In this document: in pieces, positions 47,776 to 58,800 of the stretch
Numbering within the stretch: position 1 is the first letter of the stretch
Layout of the letters: the number at the start of each line of letters is the position of its first letter
Assembly (NCBI GenBank): GCA_051294375.1
Contig: CM119268.1
Coordinates: 13,651,037 to 13,715,036, forward strand
Direction: 5' to 3'
From: Paraspadella gotoi
Taxonomy: Eukaryota; Chaetognatha
DNA length: 64,000 nt
Notes under the pieces: model-generated
Told to the model about the DNA's origin: nothing
Database searches by the model: none
What the model saw: only the letters and a program-made list of their open reading frames with translations
Program-made: the position numbers and the translations under genes

Positions 47776-48611
47776 CTCAACCCAAAACCTCACCCGCCCG
47801 AACTTTCCCCACCCAACCCTCTCGCGCCGTTCTCACGTTCACGAAGATGGATTCACCTTCGAGCGATGATGACGCCATCCTTTCGGAAATGGGGCACGTC
47901 TTCGTCTTCCTTTTCCTCGTCGTCGTCGTCGTCGTCTTCCTCACAGTAATGATGAAATTTTTTTTTCTTTCTCGGCTCACGTCGCCGTTCCAACAATTTC
48001 TCCATAAAATTCNNNNNNNNNNNNNNNNNNNNNNNNNNNNNNNNNNNNNNNNNNNNNNNNNNNNNNNNNNNNNNNNNNNNNNNNNNNNNNNNNNNNNNNN
48101 NNNNNNNNNNNNNNNNNNNNNNNNNNNNNNNNNNNNNNNNNNNNNNNNNNNNNNNNNNNNNNNNNNNNNNNNNNNNNNNNNNNNNNNNNNNNNNNNNNNN
48201 NNNNNNNNNNNNNNNNNNNNNNNNNNNNNNNNNNNNNNNNNNNNNNNNNNNNNNNNNNNNNNNNNNNNNNNNNNNNNNNNNNNNNNNNNNNNNNNNNNNN
48301 NNNNNNNNNNNNNNNNNNNNNNNNNNNNNNNNNNNNNNNNNNNNNNNNNNNNNNNNNNTTTTTTTTTTTTCTGATGCTCACGCCACGCTTGGGTGAGATT
48401 TTTGAAAACGTTAATTTATTTTTAAACTTTTATAAAAAAAAGTCAACTTCCATTCGTATTAAATGGAATTTTTAAAAATATTTTCCTTTTCATATGGTAA
48501 AGAACATTTAGTCTCTGTAAGAAAAAAAAAGATATGTAATTTCGCTTGTTTTCCAATTTCAAATTATTCAGTTTTTTTTATTTTCTACGCCAGTTTATTG
48601 ACTGATTGTTG

Positions 48612-48639
48612 TTTTATGTTTTATGTTTTATGTTTTATG
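48612..48639. repeat. (TTTTATG)n short tandem repeat
   Basis: Four copies of a 7-base unit. Confidence 0.85.
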
Positions 48640-49094
48640 TCAAATTGACAAATTAATAAAAAAAATTTACGAGGCAGCTCTTATGGTAAAGATGATTCTC
48701 TTTGCAAAAGATCTCGTAATACTGGGCTCATTAATAGTTATTAACGGCTACAATTAATGAAAAATATACCGCTTTTTGCCCGATGGCCTCTCAAATTGAA
48801 ATAATAACCACCGAAATAAAAAACAATTATCCTAGCAAAACATAGACTCGAAGCCTCGACATTCTGCTCGCTGCGCTCAATTTTATTTCCCTTTCATGGA
48901 TCTCGACTCTGTTTAACCGAAAAGAGGTTTGACCCTCATTTCCGGTTTTTTTCCCCTTTTTTTTCTCGCCACGCCCACTCTCATTTTTCCCCTTCCGTAC
49001 CACGCCCCCCGTTCTCGCCTCCCGCGGCGCCAACTTTCCATTTTCGCTATCGAAAGCGTTTGATCCGATCGACGTTCGAGAATGGAAACGAAAA

Positions 49095-49120
49095 ACGACG
49101 ACGACGACGACGACGACGAC
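49095..49120. repeat. (GAC)n trinucleotide repeat
   Basis: Eight or nine units. Similar GAC/GTC runs occur at 23126-23145, 47917-47937, 51111-51142, 52428-52455 and 55842-55876. Confidence 0.9.
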
Positions 49121-49358
49121 AATATCTTTAAAAAAAAAGAAAGAACACTTTACCCACCTTACAGACCACAACATCGGTAAGCTGAGAATTCGCCGTCACG
49201 CTATCCAAGCGTCAAGGGAAGGCTCAAATGTACACGCGACACAATGAGAGAAAAATCAATATATTTCTGTCACAAGAAAAGGACAAAACAACGACAAGGA
49301 CAACAACAACTATAAAGCGTCGGTGGACCGTGACTTTTTCGCATACGTAGCGTCGGAA

Positions 49359-49498
49359 TTATTGCCGGGAATCGTTATTGTCGAAACGGTAGTTTCTCAT
49401 GGAAACGTAAGCGCCGAAACTGTAGTTCCGCATGGCAACATTAGCGTCGGAACTGTAGCCTTGCTCCTGGATTTGCGTCGGCTTCAAGCTGCGTCCGT
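49359..49498 (-). CDS. Possible terminal exon with three 11-residue repeats, unidentified
   Basis: On the minus strand, after an AG at 49499-49500, an open frame reads GRSLKPTQIQEQ then GYSSDANVAMR, NYSFGAYVSMR and NYRFDNNDSRQ before TAA at 49361-49359. The last 33 residues form three tandem 11-residue units. The acceptor has no good pyrimidine tract and no upstream exon was found. The plus strand is also open here, so this could be a 33 bp minisatellite read by chance. Confidence 0.25.
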
Positions 49499-50677
49499 CT
49501 TATCGCAGTCGCGTTATTGATGGCCGTTTGCTTTCGCGGCAATCGTTGCGAACGCGGCGGGGTGGAAGAGAAAGTGGGGGGTGGGTGGGGATGGAATCAT
49601 GCCACCAATCAAAGTGGCGAGAGTCATGTCGTTGCGACAAATTGGTGTTCATACGTAACTAACTTAGTGTTTTTCTGTTGCAAGGATTCTGACGTATAAG
49701 AAGTTTTCGTCATTCCAATAAAATATTTTCTGCGCCTTTATGACAAGTTTAAAGTCTAATTTAGTAAAACAAGTAATCTTGCAAAACATCGTTACAACTT
49801 TTGTAATTTGCATTACCTTTTTAAATGTCAAGTGAAATTGTGTCTTTACTGCATTATTCTCGTTTATCAAGAGTGATTTGCTACTGATGAGGCAAAAGGA
49901 ATCTGCGATTGTGATACAAAAGAGAACTTTGAGTGTGTGACATTATATCTAAAATTTTTAGTAACAGAATGCAGCGATCAAAAAATGTCACGACGATGTC
50001 AGTGTCACGTGTTGGCCCTGTGACAGGGAGATTCTCGTCACGAAGCGCGTGAAGGCTTAACGAAGAGACGCGTGGGGATTAAATCGCGTCGCGTGGAGAT
50101 TCCGCGAGCGCTCGCGAGCGCCCGGCGGTGTATTAAGGGGGAAAGGCTATCAGTCGCCGCTGATTCTCTGTGATAATTCACAGTCGATATTCACTGATTG
50201 CGATAAAAACCATTAGCTGCGACAGAGATAACTCACGAAAGAGCGAAACCCTGCGTCTAGCAGATCTGGAAAAAAGGAATAAGCCAAGCATCGAGTTTTA
50301 AATAAATCCTAAAAGTATTTCCAAGCAAAATTCTCAAAACGAAATTCTTTACATTTTCTTTTTTTTCGGAAACAATTCATCTTTTGTTCTAATTTTGTTC
50401 TGTGGCTTTTAAATTAAGAACGTTAACAGTTAAACATTCTTTTTTCTCTGACTTTTTTATTATAATTTTTTTTAAACCAAATAACTGTATTTTCTCCTTA
50501 TTAAGTTATTTTACATTATTCTCAATTTATGGGAAAAAATGACTTTTTATGCGAAATATTATTTTTTCTCAGGATTTTTTTTTTCTTTTATTCTTGTTTC
50601 CAGTCCATTTGTCACAAGCTTTAGTTCCAGCGACAACTTGCGCCATTTTCCATGGCTCAAGCGCTCTGGGAAAATTT

Positions 50678-50714
<37 letters not shown>

Positions 50715-51109
50715 NNNNNNNNNNNNNNNNNNNNNNNNNNNNNNNNNNNNNNNNNNNNNNNNNNNNNNNNNNNNNNNNNNNNNNNNNNNNNNNNNNNNNN
50801 NNNNNNNNNNNNNNNNNNNNNNNNNNNNNNNNNNNNNNNNNNNNNNNNNNNNNNNNNNNNNNNNNNNNNNNNNNNNNNNNNNNNNNNNNNNNNNNNNNNN
50901 NNNNNNNNCCGCCATAGCCGTCCTTTTTATGAAACGCTAGAAAATTTTTTACCCTCAAAAAAAAAAGTTGGAACTGAAAAATGGAAGACGCGACAGTTTC
51001 GCAGAAGAACGGAAGAGGGCGAGAGAATCGCGATTTTTGTTCGACGAGAATTTCCGATCTTCGCAATTTCCTCTCACACGTTTTTGCTTATCGACAATTT
51101 TTTTTCATC

Positions 51110-51143
<34 letters not shown>

Positions 51144-52254
51144 GCTATTTGTCATCGTTGTCGCCGCCGTCCTCTTTGTCAACGGAGCTGTCACTCTTTT
51201 TCCCTTTNNNNNNNNNNNNNNNNNNNNNNNNNNNNNNNNNNNNNNNNNNNNNNNNNNNNNNNNNNNNNNNNNNNNNNNNNNNNNNNNNNNNNNNNNNNNN
51301 NNNNNNNNNNNNNNNNNNNNNNNNNNNNNNNNNNNNNNNNNNNNNNNACCGCCTCTACAAAAATGTCGCCCTCACTACACTTTTGTCGCCACTGAGGAAG
51401 AAACAAAAGTCAAAAACGCCAACTGCGCCGCTCGGCGGATGATGGATGCAACTTCGAAAAAAAAAACACAATTAAAAACAGTCTATTGACTACGACAACA
51501 AAAACTACAAGGTAAATGTCGACGCGAGGATAAATTTTGACGCCCTTTGTTTTAATTTATACAGCGATCGAAAATACGACTTGCCAAAAAATATTCTTTT
51601 TTAAATAAAAATTTTCGCTGTGAAATAAGAAACTTACTAAAAAATAAGAAGCTCTACTCACTCCTACGCGCTTCTCTATGTTTTGTTTTGTTTTTTTCAA
51701 AACAAATAAACAAAAGTCATCCCCCGATTCTGGTCGAGCGCTCGCGACTTCCATCCTAAGTTTCAACGCTTTTTTCGTGACTCCTCTCGTGTTTTTTTGG
51801 TCTCGTTGCAATCACGAGATTACAACTTTTAACTTCTCACCAGCCATCGTGAAACTGTGAACTTCCCCCCCCCCCTCGCTTCGACTCCCGTCGATTTCCC
51901 AACGGTCGACGACTCGGCGGACAACGAAACACAGAATTTCCAAATTTNNNNNNNNNNNNNNNNNNNNNNNNNNNNNNNNNNNNNNNNNNNNNNNNNNNNN
52001 NNNNNNNNNNNNNNNNNNNNNNNNNNNNNNNNNNNNNNNNNNNNNNNNNNNNNNNNNNNNNNNNNNNNNNNNNNNNNNNNNNNNNNNNNNNNNNNNNNNN
52101 NNNNNNNNNNNNNNNNNNNNNNNNNNNNNNNNNNNNNNNNNNNNNNNACGGTTAATATGCTAATGACTTTCCCTTAAAAGTTTTTTTCCTTCTCTCTGCA
52201 CGAATTCCACTCTCACCGAGAGGGAGAAGAAACTCTTTGGCGAACCTACCTCCT

Positions 52255-52315
52255 AAACTTACAGACTCAAACCCAGAGACTCAAACCCAAAGACTCAAAT
52301 CCAGAGACTCAAACC
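52255..52315. repeat. 15 bp tandem repeat (agactcaaacccaga type)
   Basis: Four imperfect copies upstream of the glycosyltransferase start. Confidence 0.85.
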
Positions 52316-52600
52316 GACTCCCAATTCCCACCTCCCTTTTTTTTTCAAAAAAGAAAAAAAAAGAAAAGAGTTTGGAGCGGAATTCTCAGCAGGAATACAA
52401 CAATTTGGAGTCTCCTGTCTCGTCAAGGACGACAACGACGACGACGACGACGACGATTGTCAGGGAATTTCTTTTCTTTCCCACCTGCTCGGTTCGGCGA
52501 CTCCAAGGACGAACTTACCTTTCCCCAACCAAAACACCGAAGAGGGGAATGAGAAACTCACCCTCGTTCCCGGCGAAAAACCAAAACTAACTCACTTTTT

Positions 52601-52695
52601 ATGACAGCGTCCCCACGTAAGGTGAGAAACGACGAAGACGCCTCTCCGTCGAACTCACCCGCCAACCGTCTACCGTCGCCGAAACGATGGAGCTG
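52601..52695 (+). promoter_or_regulatory. Upstream open reading frame overlapping the glycosyltransferase start
   Basis: An ATG at 52601 opens a 31-codon frame (begins MTASPRKVRNDEDASP) that ends with TGA at 52693-52695, a few bases inside the main frame and in a different phase. If both are on the mature mRNA it could reduce translation from 52687. Confidence 0.4.
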
Positions 52696-53021
52696 ATGCT
52701 TCGCAAGCTCCTCCTGCTCCTCGCCTTTTGCTCCACCTTCGCGCTCCTCGGCGTCTTTTCCTCCATTCCTCGTCAACTCTTCTCCTCAGTCAACCTCGTC
52801 GCGCCGGCGTCGCGCGGTAGCCTCAATACCCTCTACTCCGGTGACGACGCCGAGGCGCCGGTGATGACGCCGGCGGAGATGCGGCGCCTATTGGCGTTGT
52901 ACCACGCCGACGCCGCCACGCTCGGCGTCGGTAGGGAGTTTCTCTCGAATCCACACAACTTTTCCTTGTTGACGAATCAACCGTTGATGTGTTGGAGGCG
53001 GGGGACGGAGGACGGTAAGGG

Positions 53022-53069
<48 letters not shown>

Positions 53070-54485
53070 CTTTGTCTGCGTATTTTGTTAGTTTAATTGC
53101 GCGAAAAGTAATTTTTCATTCGTATTTATTTCCGCAATTTTACCCTCGCGCTAAATTTGTCTCATTTTCTCTTCCTTATTTTGTTAGGATAAAATATAAA
53201 AAAATTAGATTTTTTATAAATTTCGTTTTATTTGTGTTTTTCTGTTTAGCTTTTTTTTCTTCTCTCTATCTCTCTCTCTCTCTCTCTCACCCCTCTCTTT
53301 TCATTCTCTTTCTCTGTTTATATCCCTCCTTTTTTTCATTCTTCTCCTTCTGTTTACTTCTCTTTTCTTTCCTTTCTGTTTACCTCTCTTTTCTTGCGAG
53401 GGCGATTAGTTACAAGTCTTTTCTTTGCCCCTCGTTTTCAGCCCGAGACGCTTCTTTGCCTTTGTCGCTTCTTTTATTTTTCTTTCGCGCAAAAAACGAT
53501 TTGTTTGTTTTCGTATTCGAGTTTCGAGNNNNNNNNNNTATTTAAAGTTGTAAACTAACATCGCCGGATTATTAAACAATCATTTTGTTTAAAACCGTTA
53601 AACTAAGAAATGACTTTGAGAATTACGTTTGTACATTGTTTTTAATTTATCAAAATTTTCTAAACTGTCTGTTAAAGATTTTTCTTTTATTCTATTCGAA
53701 AAGAATTTCTTTCGTTTGAAATTTAATCAATATCTGTTTGGTCGTACAGATATTGAAAGACTCAGTAACCGACGCCGTGCTGCTGCAGGAACCGCGGCTT
53801 CAGTTTACGTCTTAAAACTCTTCTATAAAATACTTTTCTCTTTTATTAAAAGGAGTTTTCTGTCTCGCTTCTCTCTTTTGGCGCCACTTTTTTTTTCCGA
53901 ATGAAAAAAAAATTGAAGAATTTTGAAAAGACTATTTCTAGAATTATTTCTCCATCTCACCATAGCCAGAGGTTTATTTTTTCAATAGCATGGCTCATAT
54001 CGTATAATTTATGGATAATTGGATATACAACTTAAAATGGTAAAAATAACTTTGAAACTTTTGAAACTTCCACCTAAGAGGAATTAGAAAGAATTGAAAG
54101 TCATTCGGGATTTAAGCGGAGGCTTTTACGATCGATAACAAAGACATTTCACTTCTCTCATCCTTGGTTCTCGATCTCCATATTCGATTCAAGGCCATAA
54201 CATCTTCCTTTCCTCCTCCTCCTCTTCCTCCTTCTCCTCCTCTTCCTCCTCTTCCGTGTTTCACTCATCATCACAATTTATTCCTTTTTCTTTTTTTTCC
54301 TTTTTCAATTTTTTTTTTTATATTTTCTTTAACATTATTCAAATTTCGGCTGATATTTTCTTTCTTTAAAAAAAAATTACTCTCTGTTTTATTTACTTTT
54401 TCTTCACCTTTCATTTTTTCCGTCTGCGACTCGAGCTTTCTCTCTCTCATCTGGCGAATGTTTCATTTTATAAATTTATTCTTTT

Positions 54486-54548
<63 letters not shown>

Positions 54549-55842
54549 CAGCATTCTTTATTTCATAACCGCACCTGCGCCTCTGGCTTCTTATCTCTCC
54601 TTCTCACATGTCATATTTTTCTCTTCTATTTTTCTCTTCTAATCTTTTTCCGTTTATTATTCCGCGCCTTTTCCTTTCTTTTCCTCGTTTCTTCCTCCAT
54701 CGCCACCCTCCCTACCCTCTCTGTCTCCCTCTTTTCTTTTTGTCCTATCTCCTCGCTTCATCAGCATATTCTAGAAGCCCGAGTCTTTTCAACTTCGTAT
54801 TTTTCTTTCAACTTTAACTTTTCCCCTTCTTTTTTTTTCTCTTTGTGTCTCTCAATTTATAATCGAATGGGCGATAAATGATAGGCTGAAAATCGTTACA
54901 AGTGTTAAAACATGCCTTAAATCATCCAAGTTAACATTGAACACTTCTCATATAGACAAATATAAACGGTCCTTTTTTTTATCCTACCCTGGTAAGCCTA
55001 TTCTCTGAAAGGATTCGTCTTAAGATTCCCTTTTCATTTATGCATTGGCTGTCGTCGCATTAGTTGCTTGTTCTCCTTGTCTATCTTCCTGGTTTACGCG
55101 CACAGAATTGTGAACGGTTGGCCTCTAGCAATATATTTCACGAATATTCACATTTTCTATGGTCGGAATTGTGTTTCAAAAATGATGTGTAGTAGTTTCA
55201 GAAAGGATTTTTCCTTTTTTTAAAAAGTATAAATTCAACGAGAGACCAAGAGTCCCCACCTCCGCTTTCCAATCCGGAAAATAAATTCGCTGTTCAGGAA
55301 TGGAAATTTTCGTTTCCTGCTTTCACTGTGAGGGGCGGCGCTTGGAGCCAATGTGTCCCCCCCCTGCTTTTTACTTTTTACTTTTTTTTCGTCTCAGTCA
55401 TTCTGCAATTCAAAGTCGAGCAGCACACAGCACAGGACTGTACAGTGCACACTGCACACGTTTTTCATTCAACCTCGTCAAAGCGATTTTCAAATTTCGA
55501 TATCAGTCTTAAGTTCGCTCTGTCTCGATCTTTCGTCGCCTCGTTTTCGTGCCACTGAAACTGACAGCTTCTGGTTTAACCTTTTGCTTTCTTTTTTTTT
55601 TTTTTATTTGTTTACAATCTTCGTCGCCTTTCGCCCACGTTATTAAACTCGTTTCCCCAGTCGAGTTTCTATCTACTTTGCAGTTAATTTAATTCGCTGC
55701 GTTTGATGCGATAACGTAAGCGTATTAAAGCGAAATAACGCGCGAAGATAACCGATGGCAATAAACGCTTTATAAAGCTTGGCTTCGACGGATGGGCGTC
55801 AACGATAAAAGGCGAGGAATACAACGCCCCCATCTGAAGCGA

Positions 55843-55875
<33 letters not shown>

Positions 55876-58800
55876 AGACCACATTCCGTAGATCGTTTAC
55901 AAAGGGAACTAAATAACATCGCGTCCATTTCCAGTCCAGAGTGTGCTGTAATGAGAAGAACACAAGAACAAAGATAATAACCAGAAATGGGGGATGAGAG
56001 AGANNNNNNNNNNNNNNNNNNNNNNNNNNNNNNNNNNNNNNNNNNNNNNNNNNNNNNNNNNNNNNNNNNNNNNNNNNNNNNNNNNNNNNNNNNNNNNNNN
56101 NNNNNNNNNNNNNNNNNNNNNNNNNNNNNNNNNNNNNNNNNNNNNNNNNNNNNNNNNNGAAGAGACGAGATTCTCTCTCTTGCTCGTCTCTCTTCGTCAC
56201 TCTCTCTTCGCTCTCTCTCGCTTCACCGCTCGTTTCTCGTTCTAGCGCCAGAGTTATTGTTTGTTTACATCGGGTTGTTGCGATGTTTTTTTTTCGCGAT
56301 GCTTGGCCGTTTGTAGAGGATGTTTTGCTGGTCAGATCTTTGTTTGTTTATGTCTGCTATTTCTTTTTCATTCAGATTGACTTTTGTGATTTTGCGATTT
56401 TTTGATTTTTTTGACTGGTGAGCTTTTTCTTTACATCGGTCTCAGTTTTTTTCATTCAAGGTTGGAAGCTTCTTGGTCCGCTATCNNNNNNNNNNNNNNN
56501 NNNNNNNNNNNNNNNNNNNNNNNNNNNNNNNNNNNNNNNNNNNNNNNNNNNNNNNNNNNNNNNNNNNNNNNNNNNNNNNNNNNNNNNNNNNNNNNNNNNN
56601 NNNNNNNNNNNNNNNNNNNNNNNNNNNNNNNNNNNNNNNNNNNNNNNNNNNNNNNNNNNNNNNNNNNNNNNNNNNNNNNNNNNNNNNNNNNNTTTAGCCA
56701 AAAAATTCATGAAAACCTTTCTGAGGCGATAAATTTTCCCCTTCTTTTTTCCATTGCTATTTTTAGGCCTCCAAAAAGCCCGACAGGCGATAACTCAAAA
56801 AATCCCGGGCATTTCTGGGCCCCGCTCCACTTTCTCTCACCCTTTACCCCCTGAAGGCTTTCCAGCTTTTTTGTGCCTTCAGCATTAACTCTTAGTTTAC
56901 TTCCTAATCCTTCCTTTTGTGACGCTCTTCTTTGCCTAGAGATTTCACCTCATTTGACAAGTAAAAAGTAAAAACGAGCCATTCTGGTATTTTAAAACTA
57001 TCGTACCACTGAGATTTTTGTTATTTGTATTATTTCTTAAATATATACAGTTTAATTAGATTTTTTAACCTTACAATCTTGTCCTCCGACTTTATTAAAC
57101 TTTCAATCTCTCGAAAACAAACTTCACCTCAATAACACTTATAAACGAGTTCACCCTCTTCCATTATTTTTACTCACTCTACTTCCTTTCACGAGTTAAC
57201 CCCACCCTAACCTTTAACGAAATTCTATTCCNNNNNNNNNNNNNNNNNNNNNNNNNNNNNNNNNNNNNNNNNNNNNNNNNNNNNNNNNNNNNNNNNNNNN
57301 NNNNNNNNNNNNNNNNNNNNNNNNNNNNNNNNNNNNNNNNNNNNNNNNNNNNNNNNNNNNNNNNNNNNNNNNNNNNNNNNNNNNNNNNNNNNNNNNNNNN
57401 NNNNNNNNNNNNNNNNNNNNNNNNNNNNNNNNNNNNNNNNNNNNNNNNNNNNNNNNNNNNNNNNNNNNNNNNNNNNNNNNNNNNNNNNNNNNNNNNNNNN
57501 NNNNNNNNNNNNNNNACGCGTCGATATTTTTGGCGTCAGTCTGTCCCTTTTGACGGGCTTCTTTGTTTTCCTTGTATGAAAAGTTTTCAAAGCAGGTTAA
57601 AAACGGTCAGAGAGGAATTGACTGTGCAACGTAAAATGAAAAACTAGAATATGATTTATACGATTTTTTAAGATATGCAAAAACCCAGTGAAAGTAGACT
57701 TCCTTATTTGTTATAAACTACGGGAGATTATTATATTCATTAATTTACAGTACAAACAATGCTCTCGACAACTTTCCATTCTAAATTCCTCGCTCATTGT
57801 GACACCGAGTATCGCCTCTCTCCTTTCTTATTCCGTTCACGCTCTCGGTTCACTCTCCCGACCCTTAACCCCTTTTTTCACTCCTCTTTTCAGACTCACC
57901 CTCTGCTTCCCGCGTNNNNNNNNNNNNNNNNNNNNNNNNNNNNNNNNNNNNNNNNNNNNNNNNNNNNNNNNNNNNNNNNNNNNNNNNNNNNNNNNNNNNN
58001 NNNNNNNNNNNNNNNNNNNNNNNNNNNNNNNNNNNNNNNNNNNNNNNNNNNNNNNNNNNNNNNNNNNNNNNNNNNNNNNNNNNNNNNNNNNNNNNNNNNN
58101 NNNNNNNNNNNNNNNNNNNNNNNNNCCTTTCGTCGTCGCGCCGCCATCCGAGCCACTTGGGGCGCCCCGGAAGAGTTGGAGACCTACGGGGTTAAGGTGA
58201 GACTGGGGACTGGGGAGTGTATGATTGGATACGGATAGTGGGGATGGAAAGGAGTGGATAGTGGGGATGAGAAGAATTTGATAGTGGGGATGGAAAGGAG
58301 TGGATAGTGGGAATGGGAAGAATTGAATAGTGGGGACTATCACAATGGCAGATATACAGCACCGACAAAAAATTGAGAATGAAATTTAGGGTAAATTTTC
58401 ATTATCAAATTTTGTAGGAAATTCTTTCTTTTCGTTGTGCTTTGAATTTAGAACGTTTGAGTTTAGGAAAAACAACGATTTTTTTATTTAGTTAAAGCAG
58501 TGTACCTGTTTCGAATTGTATTTCAAGTGCTGAAGAAGACGTGAAATACAAATCGAAACAAAAAAAAATCGAAATAAAAAAAAACGTTGTTTATCCTAAA
58601 CTCAAACGTTCAAAATTATCAAATTTATACACGAATATAAAACACAATTTGCGAAAAAGCAATCGATTATGAGCCCAATCCAATGATTTAAATTGCAAAC
58701 GACTGGCTCCAATAGCGAGCAACGTAAAAGGTTTAAACACAAACCGACGTCATTGGTTTAAAAACTAATAGTGACGTCAGTAATTGAAACCGGAAGAGAA

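Larger units (their letters stand above)
46884..52600. other. Gap-rich region between RPS17 and the glycosyltransferase gene
   Basis: No confident gene. It holds a 55 bp tandem duplication, several GAC/GTC repeats, a possible minus-strand terminal exon (49359-49498) and a GC-rich LTR-like patch (49987-50223). The open frames at 47847 and 50981 (plus) each encode a short polar N-terminus followed by a poly-Val hydrophobic run made by a GTC repeat; such frames can look like signal anchors by chance. Confidence 0.45.

Noticed and set aside
47847-48374. Type II membrane protein frame starting MDSPSSDDDAILSEMG
   Set aside because: The hydrophobic part is a GTC repeat and the rest is a gap; no family or splice evidence. 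Mentioned only as a repeat-derived frame.
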